Made by a program: the position numbers and the translations under genes. Below the pieces are notes generated by a model, which was not told the DNA's origin, did not search any database, and worked only from the letters and a program-made list of their open reading frames with translations. A DNA stretch of 64,000 bases. It comes from Astrothelium macrocarpum (Eukaryota; Ascomycota; Dothideomycetes; Trypetheliales; Trypetheliaceae). Of the stretch, positions 44,505-54,731 are shown piece by piece (the stretch's first letter is position 1; each line of letters begins with the position of its first letter). Where the stretch lies: assembly GCA_021030915.1 (NCBI GenBank), contig JAGEMR010000071.1, forward strand, positions 62,001 to 126,000, read 5' to 3'.

Positions 44505-46946
44505 TCATGGCAGACTCAAGAAGATCTCCTCTAGCTTGGGGTAGTTGGGAGTTCCCAAACCCGTAACTGGATCCCAACCCGGCGCCGCCGAAAATCCATT
44601 CGTATAGCAACCTGGATTGTCTCCCTCAGTTACATCATTGAACGCCTCTGGATGGGCGTAGAAAGTTGGGTTCAAGAACCCAATTGGGCCCTTGCCGAAG
44701 GTTGCACGACGCTCGTTTAGCAGCGTGACGATGGATGCAACAATGGGCGTACTGGCTGAGGTACCACCAACTGCGAGAGTTTCGCCGAGGAAGACCACAG
44801 GAACGTTGAGACCGATGGCGGAAACATCAGGGTATGCGCGAGAATTGCCAGATTGATTGTAAACGTTGGGTCCATAACCTGGGCTATAGTTCTTGACGTA
44901 GTTGTTGACGGCGTCGGCCTGGTATGATGGCAATGCAAAGACGTTGGAAAATCCACCGCCACTGTAATAATCCAAGAACGGGTTGCTCGGGTCAGGAACG
45001 CCGACGGCAACTTCACCGCTGGAGATGGAATTGTTCTTGATGAACGTGGCTCCCACCGCTGTGATGTAAGGACAGTTGGTGGGGAATGATGGGGAGAATC
45101 GAGTGCCGTTGTTATCGATGTACAAGTTCTCGGCATTGAGGCATGAGTTCGGGTAGCCAGCGTTGTAGCGGTTTGCTACGCCGGAATCACCGGCAGCAAA
45201 TAAAACGCTGACTCCTTGAAGACCAAGCTTCATCCACTCGCTGCATTGGCGTTGTTGATAGAAACGTGGGAGCGCGCCCTCAATTTGGTTATAAGAGAAA
45301 GAGAAGACATTCGATTTCGGAGCACCTCCACATTGGAGAGGACCTGTGTAGCCGCCTGAGCGTTAAAGTTAGTAAACGGTTTCGTAACTTTATGATTCAG
45401 ATGATCCTGCTCTTCATTCAACTGCAGCCAGAATCTTTCCCAACATAGGAATAGAGAACTTGCATGGAACTTACCTTCATTCGGATCCGGGTATTCAGGA
45501 TCAACATATCTGCAACGAGATTAGTCAGAGGACATTCCAGTTAACAGCTGTAACTTACGGTTGATCACCCCCTTCATATGTACAATAGCTTTCGTCCAGA
45601 GCGTCTAGGAAGATATTAAAGGTTCCCACACTATCCACATTAACGCTATCACCGACCTGGTAGAGGCGTAAATTCTGAGGATAGATGATGGAGTAGGAGA
45701 CTTGAAAATCTAGTGCCGACTCCACTCCTGCACCTTGTTCAGCGGTTGTAAGATTAGCCCTCTTGCCTCCGTCAATGCTAAGGAACTCCGGCACAGTGTT
45801 GGCTGGAATCTTTGGCTTGGTATAGTTGTTGAAAAATAGTGGCAAATCGGGCTCATATAGGTAGTCTGCCCACTCCCCAATACCCATGACGTTGCTTGGA
45901 TCAGACGAGTTTCCTGCGGGAAACTTGTAAAGAGCTCGCAAGCAGTCAATCGTAAAAAGACCAGAGCAATTTTTCAAACCGGTAAGACCACTTGAAGCTA
46001 CCTTCTGGACCTTGACTGGGTTGAGATTCGCAACGGGTTTGAGGCCATCTAGTTGGATAGTGGGCATAGCAAAATCTACATGTTCCTTGACATGCTCCGG
46101 AAGGCTGTAGGAATCGCAAGCAATGCGGTAACCTCCATTATGTTTATGTTGATAGTACCAGTACTGGGTGTCGAATAAGCGTTCGGCCTCTTCAACACTG
46201 CCATCAAATTGGACCCAATTATGCCCAGTTGAGAATGAGATGCGGTTGCGGTCAACTCCAGAAGAAACCAGCCAGTCTACAACGCCATCCTTGGTTTGTT
46301 GCGTAGGCGCAAATGTGTTTGCAACCTTTTCAGCAGACCAATGCTTGCCTAGACATCGGTTTGATCAGTAAACCATCGGTTGCATGAGGACTTTAGAACT
46401 GCGGATGAATCTAGGCAGCATAGAATGTTGACGATTTCGGGGTTCCCTTTCCACTTAACAAGCCCAGTCGAGTTGCCTCGTATGTGATTTGCCTTTATGC
46501 CTTGTGTACATGTACATGCGGCAGACGCACCCAATGACGCAGGATTCCGGTGAAAATCAGCAGTACGGAGCACTTGTGGACTAACATAAAAGATGACATG
46601 CCGCCGTAAAATTATGTTCTCTTTCTCCTTGTATCTGTCCTGTTCTACCCGTCGTTCTTCATTGCAAGAAAAGGAATTCAAAGAGTGAAGCACTGGACCT
46701 ACCAAAGTTTGGTGAGTTTGGATCTGCCACATCTTTAACATACTCTTCAGCATTTTCCAAATTTCTTTGCCGAAGACCGATCCGAATTGGCAAGATATCA
46801 TCTGAAGGTGCCCGCGAACGCTTGCCCCAATTGTGGGGATGCCCGTCGCGTTTCTCGTGTAGGACGTGTTTGAAGTTGCTGGGAGCAGCGACGGCTGCGG
46901 CAGAAAAGAGGGTGGCGACCGCCACAAAAAGTGAGGAGGTGCGCAT
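44505..46946 (-). CDS. Secreted sedolisin-family (S53) serine-carboxyl peptidase
   Basis: Model: exon 1 46946-46703, intron 46349-46702 (354 bp), exon 2 46348-45559, intron 45510-45558 (49 bp), exon 3 45509-45475, intron 45356-45474 (119 bp), exon 4 45355-44505; 639 aa. Start ATG 46946; signal peptide MRTSSLFVAVATLFSAAAVA. A pro-domain follows (KHWSAEKVANTFAP, HEHVDFAMPT region). Catalytic residues seen: Glu291 and Asp295 in GVESALDFQ, Asp413 in FAAGDSGV, Ser556 in GGTSASTP; the usual S-G-T-S-x-S reads G-G-T-S-A-S here. The C-terminal Ca-binding element is GWDPVTGLGTPNY. Family members are acid-active tripeptidyl- or endopeptidases secreted for protein feeding. The first intron is far longer than others in the window. 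Confidence 0.93.
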
Positions 46947-48786
46947 ATTGGACGATTGAAGAGGCGGCACAAACTAGCAACAGCCCTCCACCTACGCATC
47001 AAAAAGCTATGCTCGACGGGACATTTATATCTTTCTGTTTGGCCCAAGCTGTCCACAGAAGCCAGGGATGTGCCCTGGCATCACTGATCCCCGCAAAACA
47101 ATGACGATCGTCACACGCAGGGCTACACTGACTTTGACATTGAGGCTCTATGTAACGAGATAAGCCTACCGAATCGGGCAGGAGGGCCATACATGACGGA
47201 ACCACTTTCTGGCCTGAGATCCTCCGACACCGTGTAAATACGAGGCTGAGCGATTGCGTGAAGCTTTGGCGAGCATTTTCTTTTCTGCACTGCTCACTGT
47301 TCATCATTCACCAATGGGTTGGAGGCACGGAGCTTGAGCTCTTTCGCGACCAGAAGTATCAAGCACCGTTGAACCATGCTTCGTTAATGCAAAATTCTAA
47401 GATTGCTTGCCTGGACCTCACCGTCGGCCGAACCTTCATGCGGGACTAGTCGCTGCAGGGAGATGGCGTAGATGGCGTTGGCTGTATTTCCAAGCAACGG
47501 GCCATTTACTGTTCGCCTAATCAACATGATCACAGGGACTCGAATCCTTATATGATATGAATGGGAGATGGAACAACATGAGGACCAGGCACATAGTGAT
47601 TGTAATACCAGCGAGCCACAAGACTTGCATCCGAGGACTCGCGCAGGATTTTACTGAAAGGGGATCTGTGCGAGGCATGGCTGTCAAAGGATCTGTCGGA
47701 ACTCGTATCGAGTAACTCAATGTTACAGGAGACCCACAAGTGCGTTAGCGCTCTCACGTCCCGGAAAAAATCCAACTATGCGCTTTAAGGGTCTCAGGAA
47801 CCACTGAATTATTCGTTCACTGAATAAGTTAATGAGCTATTCATAGGCTAATTCCGATACTCCGACGCATCAACGGTTTTATTCAATCTGAAGCCATCAA
47901 GAACATTTCCCGACGTCTTGGTTTTATCTCATCAGAATAGTAATTGAATTCGATAAAGCACTTCACTGGACGCATTTGTTCATCATTGTTCCATGCTTAT
48001 GCGTAATTTTCGGGTGCCCAGTGGGTGGTGCACTCTCATTTCAGCAGTGACGGCTCATCGCTAACCCTGGCAAAATGATATGTTCTGCTTTACTAAAGAC
48101 GCTCGATAGACAACCGCTGGTGCAGTTTCAAAGAACTGTCTCTGAATGAGTAATCTCTTTAATCTGATTTGCTCAAAGTGATAATGGCCCGTTGGACTCT
48201 TCTTAATGTGCGTGTGGCCGGACATTCTTTTTACTGTGCATAACATTTCCTGTTTTCTCAAGTTGAAACAACTACGTTCATTACCTGCATCAATTAATGA
48301 TAAACTAGCCAAAAATGATAATCCAAGCTATCGGCTCAATATCGAACTAATCTGTGTTTAGACTGTTCGGCCTTTTCTTAGATCTGCACAGGCTGGCTCG
48401 GGCTTAACTTGGGCAAGCTCAGACATTGCTCAGATCTACTCAGGTTTATATAGTCTCGTTAGATTTGTATAAAGAAGTAAAGATTTTTGTTTAGACCTCT
48501 CAATTCATAGTTTTGGGTGCTAAAAATTGTCTTTTTGTTATGATCCAACGGACAAAGAAACCCTGCGGTGAAAAAGGCGAGTGGTCAGACTTTGGAAGTA
48601 TTATGCGACGTATTTATTATACTCAGCTATAGTCTCTCTCTAATTGGGACATCTAACAGTATTAATAGTCTCACAATACTTCTTTTGAGATGGAGGATGC
48701 TGCCGAGCATATTACGTAATAGAACTAGTCAATTAGTGCCCTGCGGCTCTCATCTGTTTCCTCCAAGCCCTGGCTTCCTGGATTCT
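46947..48786. other. Intergenic region upstream of the sedolisin gene
   Basis: Promoter side of the sedolisin gene, then AT-richer sequence with no recognisable genes. It leads into a section of broken coding frames from about 48.8 kb. Confidence 0.55.
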
Positions 48787-49849
48787 ACTAAATACAATCA
48801 ATGATTTTGATCATCAGATTCAGCAACTTCAACTTCTCTTCTTTCCAGATAGAGATTCTGGAATCTATTTTTGCCCTGCAATCAGACCAACGTTTTGGTA
48901 TATGGATTCGCGGCGAACGCGGATCGAGATGCTTACTTCTAGACTCGTCGAATGAACCTCTTGGAGACGAGGCTTGCCTTAGTGTATCCAGGCATTCTGC
49001 GTGGCGCCTCCTGAACATTGGCTGGTCTCATCAAGTAATTGGCCAGATGTTCTAAAGCTCAGCCGTAGGAAAACGCAAGTCTCCTGACTGTGGAAATTAC
49101 CACAGCCATCTCGTCTTGCTCGTATGTTGAGAAGCAATTTAATCAACACATTGTACAGACGAACTTGCTTGTCGACCAATACGATACCATCACTACTAGA
49201 ACTAGAGATGTCATCAAGGCACTCGAGCTTTTCTAGGTCAACGATAACGCTCTGAGCTGGAACAGGTTGAGACAACGAGCGCTTCGATCCATCGTTGATC
49301 CAACTAAACATGTTCAGCAATTCGTATTGTTAGACATGAGCGATCGATCCTTGACACCGGAAATGAGCAAATTGATCATTGATACGGAGCGAATCCTAGA
49401 GCAGATAGAGAGCTGCGATGACGCTATTCAGTCAAATACACAGCAAGGTCTCCTGCTCGACGACTTCTGATCTGGAAAGTTTAGTAGGTCTCAATGAGGT
49501 GGTTGCTACCTAACCCAAATTTGAGACCATCATGGCTCGGTTTTTCCACTGTGTGCATACCGAGACTGCATGGCACATCACTCCAACAGATCTACTCAAG
49601 TCGAAGTTGCCTGGATTCCGCGAGCAGGTCAGCATCTTCTTCCCATTCGATTTTCCTGATACTTCTCCAATCGTGGAGCAAGTGTACACGGAACTCTCGG
49701 AGGAAGCAAGAAGAGGATCAGGTTATAGAGCGGAAAGAATCTCTGGTTGGAGCTTCTTCTGTGTAGTGACGGGTCTGTGTTCCGAGAACAAGGCTGAAGA
49801 GTATGGCCTATGGGTCAAGTCGGGCTGATCCAGTGAGCCGCTACGACTC
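48787..49849. pseudogene. Broken, unrecognised coding frames
   Basis: On the plus strand a protein-like frame runs 49068-49210 (EITTAISSCSYVEKQFNQHI...), meets TAG at 49233-49235 or thereabouts, and continues in the same frame through RLRQRALRSIVDPTKHVQQF and SKLIIDTERILEQIES to TGA near 49470. A second frame at 49532-49828 starts with ATG (MARFFHCVHTETAWHITPT) and encodes 98 aa. A further open frame lies at 48801-49055. I recognise no family. Decay of one or more accessory genes is the simplest reading; an active gene with unrecognised introns is possible. Confidence 0.3.
49532..49828 (+). CDS. Unrecognised 98-aa open frame
   Basis: ATG-initiated, ends TGA at 49826-49828. The sequence is protein-like (FREQVSIFFPFDFPDTSPIV, YTELSEEARRGSGYRAERIS, SGWSFFCVVTGL) but matches nothing I know. 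It may be a small gene or the 3' exon of a decayed larger one beginning upstream. Confidence 0.25.
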   Translation: MARFFHCVHTETAWHITPTDLLKSKLPGFREQVSIFFPFDFPDTSPIVEQVYTELSEEARRGSGYRAERISGWSFFCVVTGLCSENKAEEYGLWVKSG

Positions 49850-50150
49850 TTAGTAGAGACGACGTAAGGGCGATATCGCAGACTTGATCACCAGAATACC
49901 AATCTGCCTACCCTTTTTAAATAGCGAGACGAGATAGTTGATGGACAACATGACATCGTCGACAAGCTGGTCCTCAGCCATATTTACATGACGAAGAGCA
50001 ACAGCAAGACAGACAGGGTGGTCGATAGACATTTTGGACCAGAACAGACGACTGGTTCGGTGTTTTTGCTTGATAGAGGCCACTGTTCCGGTTACATAGA
50101 CGTGCTCTGATACACATTGATATGAGGCTGGACTCGTAGTATCTTACGCT
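49850..50150 (-). pseudogene. Ribosomal protein uL1 (L10a/RPL1) pseudogene fragment
   Basis: The minus-strand frame ending TAA at 49850-49852 has an unmistakable L10a/L1 C-terminus: HVNMAEDQLVDDVMLSINYL, VSLFKKG, then VIKSAISPLRRLY. Upstream, SEHVYVTGTVASIK aligns with the SxxEDLxxKVTxVxSTIK segment, but about 15 residues after it (HRTSRLFWSKMSIDH) do not match the family. The GWQNVGSL block reads GRQIGIL, with one residue lost. The N-terminal two-thirds are absent. No intron is evident. It is best explained as a decayed retrocopy or truncated duplicate; the functional gene must lie elsewhere. Confidence 0.7.
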
Positions 50151-51089
50151 GTTTCTGGCTCTCTACATGGTGTTGAGGCTCCAGCCCTGCCTCCTGCTGC
50201 TGCCTCCTCTTTCTCCTTGGCTTCATATTCCACCTGTTACTGCGTCTGAGTTGCTACAACGTCGAGTCCCTCCTTTGCAAGAGGGCGATTGCCTGTCATT
50301 TGGTTCTTGATCCGGTATTTTAGAGGACCAACGTATCTAATAACGCGTGTGCTTAGCTGCGAATGCTCTTAAGAGATTGCACACCAAGTATCCGAGAAAA
50401 GGCGCTGTAGCTCCGTGGAGATGGGAGGTATAGACAAGAGGTTGATTGCAAGTCTTCGCAAGGTTAGGTAAGAGGTATTTGTGATCCGGAAAGCCAATAG
50501 TCAAGAGGACAGATTTTTGTGAGGACATGTGGTTCCTATTGAGTAACACATGGTTCCTATTGAGTGTCAATGATGTTCATATGGAGTAGCAGAAGTAGCT
50601 GACGTTCATAAAGCAATCAAACTCATCAACCGCACCTAGATAGCAATTTTAACGTGTCCGCCTATCAAATTCATCTCCCTCGTCATCCTCCCGATGTTTA
50701 GAAGTAGTAGATTTGTAGCGTATCAGCCATAGCCTTTGCGCCGCTCGAACAGTCTGTCTAATTTTCGCTTAAGTAATGCCGGTGACCGCCTGAGTCATCT
50801 ACGTCAAACACAACTTCAATACTGTTACGTAGCAATAGACAATGATAAATTAACAGAGGCAGAGTAATACATTTATAGTACCCTTCTTTACTTCAGCCTT
50901 ATATTATACTATGTAATCCTGATCTATTCTTTCCTCCAGAACTCCAACGTTATTACGTACGGATCTTTTCATATACGATACTGATGAGTCAAGAAAATCA
51001 GACTCCATTGGCAAGCAGTAGCATGACCTCTGCTGATAACGTGGTGGGATTTACGCGAGCAAGCTCTGAAGAAGACTCAGCTAACAACA
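50151..51089. other. AT-rich region between the L1 remnant and the NACHT gene
   Basis: Contains a minus-strand protein-like scrap near 50340-50160 (GPLKYRIKNQMTGNRPLAKE, then a stop, then a Lys/Glu/Ala-rich stretch), a 21-bp tandem duplication at about 50526-50567, and the presumed promoter of the NACHT gene. Confidence 0.5.
50526..50567. repeat. Imperfect 21-bp tandem duplication
   Basis: GGTTCCTATTGAGT occurs at 50531-50544 and again at 50552-50565, 21 bp apart, within two near-identical 21-bp units. Confidence 0.85.
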
Positions 51090-54000
51090 ATGGATCCGGT
51101 CACTGCGTTCAGCCTTGCGAGCAGTATAATCTCTGTCGTGGACGTGAGTATTAAACTAATGAAGGAATGCCGCGAAATTTATGAAGAAGGATCTACTTTG
51201 CGGAGCAGGGACACTGAAGAGATTGCAAGATATCTATTTGACGAGAATACAACTCTCGAGAAAAGTATGACTCAGATACCGCAGCTCCAACTGAGAGAAG
51301 ATCGGGAGATTTCAGAACTTTCCGCGAAAGTATCAGAGACAGCACGATATCTACTCGAGGAGCTTAGACGTCTCAAGACGGGTTCTAAGCGCAGTTTGTT
51401 TGCAACTGCGCGCAAGCTTGCAAAGACCACCTTCAAGGGCGAATACCTGAAAGAGACGCAAAAGAAGCTTGAGAACTATCGAGAAGTTCTCGAGTTTAAG
51501 ATTTTGCAGAGGCTCGATTTTCGATCACTGAAGTTGAGAGAAGATTTTCAAGAGCTGGATGACCGAGTCCAGCGGCTCATAATCAGCTTGAATGACGGCC
51601 ATAAGTCTTTAGAGCGCATCGTAGTAGCCGAGAGCCAATTGACCAAAGATTCGATCATCCAATTTCTCAAGAATAGAGATAAAGACAGAGAAGCTGCAAC
51701 GATTCATACTGCACGACTACAAAAATTCCGAAAAAGCCTCTGGTATCCAGACATAGCTTCCAGAGAGGAAGATATTGCCGAAGCTCACCCTGGTACCTGT
51801 CAATGGTTGTTACAAGATGATCCAAGAAATCCCACTAATGAAACCTCACTATGGGAGACAGAATGTAACTTCAGTCAAGTCGATTCTGACTTCTGGGCCA
51901 TGGACCCAAAATTGGAACAGGAATTATCTGAGTCCCGTGCTCGATTCTTGGGTTGGCTCGTTGACGGGAAAGACATGTTTTGGTTTACAGGCAAAGCGGG
52001 ATCTGGGAAATCGACACTGCTGAAGAATCTTGCTTCACACCGAAAGACTGAAGACTATCTTAAAAAATGGGCGGGTGAAGCAGATCTACTTACCCCCTCG
52101 CCCAGCTTTTACTTCCTAGGATTCGGAAGCTCGAGTCTACAAAAGAATCTGCGAGGCTTTCTTCGGTCGCTGCTTTGGCAATTGACGTCTCGGCGGCCAG
52201 ACCTCACGTCTACGATCATGCCTAAGACCGGATACGAAAGCGACGTCGATAACATAGAACACGAGTCTCAAGCAATGAACACATGGACAGAGGCACGACT
52301 TCGTAACGCGCTGAAGCAATTCCTTGCCAGGAAACCGCAGCGTCTCTTCTTCTGCATCTTTATTGATGGTATCGACGAGATCGAGGACAGCGCGAGCGAT
52401 CTTAAGCGCTTCCTCGATGTACTCAATGATCTCAAGGCAACGCCAGGGGTGAAACTCTGCATAGCGAGTCGACCAGAGCAGCGACTGCGACTTGCATTTG
52501 GTGCATTTCCTCAAATACGGTTACAAGATGTGAATCAGAGAGATATTCTACAAGCAACTCAAGATGAATTGTCGTCAAGCCTCGAAGGTACATTCCCTGA
52601 CCAGAAAATTAAAATCAAGGATCTAATCTTAGCGATCACGCTCAAAGCAGAAGGTGTCTTTCTGTGGGCTTCAGTTGTGGTAAAAGAAATTGATGCTGGG
52701 GCGAAGAGGGCCGACAGCTTTGACATGCTGCGTGACAGACTCCAGGCTCTACCGAATGCACTTGATGATTTATATACTCGAATGATGGAAAGTTTAGATC
52801 CGCTTTATCGTTTGGAAATGGAAACCTATCTTCAGATTTTACTTGTCAGAAGGAGGCACCTTGATATAACCTTGCTTCATTTTGCGCTTCTTGATCCAGA
52901 AGCCAAAGTACGCTTAAGGAGTCGAGACTGGAAATATTTCAAGTCTCAAGAATTCATGAAGTTGTGCCAGAAGACAGAAATCCGGGTACATGTATGTTGT
53001 GTTGGGCTTGTCGAGATTGCAAAAGAAGTGAAGGGCAAGAATGTGCCACGATTTCCAGGACTGGGAGACTACAACGTCAGTGAGGAAGTGTATACAAGGA
53101 GACAAGCTTTCGGCATCCGTAAAGTCCAATTCATCCATCGAAGCGTTCAAGAGTGGATGCTGACTCATTCCGACAAACTACTACGTGGTTCAAACTGGAT
53201 CCTACAAGGGTATCTCGATCTGTTTGACTGTGAGTCTGGCTATCTTGGCCTCCTTCCTGAATTCAACGAGGGAGAGGATGTTAAATCGATGCCTTACGAT
53301 GTTGCAGAAGTATTCGTAAGCACAATGACTATTGCGTCAAATATCGACGCAATATCGGGACATTCTATTGTAGAAATGGTAGAGAGAGCTGAAGAAACCA
53401 TTCAAGATGTCAGCCAAAGGATGGATCGAAGGGTTCTTCGAAGGCACCAAAGAGGTTACTCGTTCGCGATGTACAACATATTTTTCGGGGAGAAAGCTTT
53501 CTTCCGAGACCGTCTTGGACTCGCTGCAATTTTTGGTCTTTACAACACAGTCTCCTCTTCGACCAAATTTGACGGCAGAGACAGCGTTGAGAATCTCAAT
53601 GAAGCTTTGATCAGTTGCTTGAATGGATTGGATAGTTTGGTGATGGACGACAGGACGAATATGGCTATTCACATGCGGATAGTAAAAACTATTACTGAGC
53701 TGCTCCGCAAAGGTGCAGATCCGCAGGCCAGCATCGCTATTCCATACAACCACCCCCGCTCCATATGGACGTTCGAAATGTCGTTGTGGGCGTGCTTCAT
53801 ACGAATCATCTCCAGCTTTTACTTTGTTGAAGTTTTCAGAAAAGCAGAGGACATCTTTGGGGACGTCGCGGATCCAGAAAGTTTCATCAAAGCAATAGAG
53901 TCAGCAACGAGAGCCTTTGTCACAGCTGGGGCAGAATGCGAAGGCCACTCCTTCTTGTACGCCATCATTGTAAAGACACCAGATGATACTGCGGTCAGAG

Positions 54001-54731
54001 AACCATTCATCATATTTCAGGAATCAATTCTCGCCTATCTAAAGCGTACGGTAGATTTAATCGAGCTGCACCACGATAGCATGTCATTTTATAGGTTCGA
54101 TACAACATACCTGACCAGGATCTGTAGCTGGCTAGGGGAGCGGAATGTGTCGTCTCTAGGCAGATGGCAAGCTACTTCAAAATTGCCTATTCGCATAAAT
54201 TCAGCTGGGCCGCTCAAACTTGCATTTGGTCCTCGGCAAGGAATGGCGCAGTTTTTGTTCATGAATCGTGGAGATCTCGGATCCGATCTTGTAGAAAGTT
54301 GCGCAGTGCGACTTCCACCCACCACTGGTCACTTATTTGTTCCATTTGAGATGTATCCCGATATGATGGAACAACTTGGGGAGGCAGTCGGCGTCTCAAG
54401 TTGGAAATTGACATTGCTCGAGGCGATTAGCATGTCGTGGGCATCTAAGGCTGGTGTTCATTTCGTCTGGCTAAAAGCTCAAGTCACAGGCTCAGTGGAG
54501 CTTCCAAACGGGGTGGCAAACCTCACAGCTCGGATCAAGTATCATCCAAACATCAAAAAAGATGGGCCATGGGTCCGGTCTCAGAAGTCGCGGTTGGAAA
54601 TGCTGTACAACTTGGATTTACTCAGTGAAGGGGAAGAACCCATTGGTCCCTCTTTGTCTTATCCTTTTTCTGATTCCGACACTTCCGACAGCTCGACTAC
54701 AGATGAGTTCGAAGATTGTCCATCGCCTTGA
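51090..54731 (+). CDS. NACHT-domain STAND/NLR-like protein
   Basis: Single exon, 1213 aa, ATG 51090 (MDPVTAFSLASSIISVVDVS), TGA 54729-54731. The N-terminal about 250 residues are helical and of the type seen at the start of many fungal NACHT proteins (DPVTAFSLAS...CREIYEEGS). The NACHT ATPase has the P-loop GKAGSGKST at 301-309 and the Walker B-type FIDGIDEIED at about 424-433, then IASRPEQRLRLAFG (sensor-like) and a winged-helix-like segment up to VQFIHRSVQEWML. The rest has no clear WD40, TPR or leucine-rich repeats; only one ankyrin-like scrap (LLRKGADPQAS) is seen. The tail is acidic and Ser-rich. Such proteins act in nonself recognition and regulated cell death in filamentous fungi; the ligand is unknown. 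Genes of this type are often lineage-specific. Confidence 0.9.
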   Translation: MDPVTAFSLASSIISVVDVSIKLMKECREIYEEGSTLRSRDTEEIARYLFDENTTLEKSMTQIPQLQLREDREISELSAKVSETARYLLEELRRLKTGSKRSLFATARKLAKTTFKGEYLKETQKKLENYREVLEFKILQRLDFRSLKLREDFQELDDRVQRLIISLNDGHKSLERIVVAESQLTKDSIIQFLKNRDKDREAATIHTARLQKFRKSLWYPDIASREEDIAEAHPGTCQWLLQDDPRNPTNETSLWETECNFSQVDSDFWAMDPKLEQELSESRARFLGWLVDGKDMFWFTGKAGSGKSTLLKNLASHRKTEDYLKKWAGEADLLTPSPSFYFLGFGSSSLQKNLRGFLRSLLWQLTSRRPDLTSTIMPKTGYESDVDNIEHESQAMNTWTEARLRNALKQFLARKPQRLFFCIFIDGIDEIEDSASDLKRFLDVLNDLKATPGVKLCIASRPEQRLRLAFGAFPQIRLQDVNQRDILQATQDELSSSLEGTFPDQKIKIKDLILAITLKAEGVFLWASVVVKEIDAGAKRADSFDMLRDRLQALPNALDDLYTRMMESLDPLYRLEMETYLQILLVRRRHLDITLLHFALLDPEAKVRLRSRDWKYFKSQEFMKLCQKTEIRVHVCCVGLVEIAKEVKGKNVPRFPGLGDYNVSEEVYTRRQAFGIRKVQFIHRSVQEWMLTHSDKLLRGSNWILQGYLDLFDCESGYLGLLPEFNEGEDVKSMPYDVAEVFVSTMTIASNIDAISGHSIVEMVERAEETIQDVSQRMDRRVLRRHQRGYSFAMYNIFFGEKAFFRDRLGLAAIFGLYNTVSSSTKFDGRDSVENLNEALISCLNGLDSLVMDDRTNMAIHMRIVKTITELLRKGADPQASIAIPYNHPRSIWTFEMSLWACFIRIISSFYFVEVFRKAEDIFGDVADPESFIKAIESATRAFVTAGAECEGHSFLYAIIVKTPDDTAVREPFIIFQESILAYLKRTVDLIELHHDSMSFYRFDTTYLTRICSWLGERNVSSLGRWQATSKLPIRINSAGPLKLAFGPRQGMAQFLFMNRGDLGSDLVESCAVRLPPTTGHLFVPFEMYPDMMEQLGEAVGVSSWKLTLLEAISMSWASKAGVHFVWLKAQVTGSVELPNGVANLTARIKYHPNIKKDGPWVRSQKSRLEMLYNLDLLSEGEEPIGPSLSYPFSDSDTSDSSTTDEFEDCPSP

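Noticed and set aside
47520..47560. GACTCGAATCC, similar to a tRNA B box
   Set aside because: No matching A box or acceptor stem could be formed around it.
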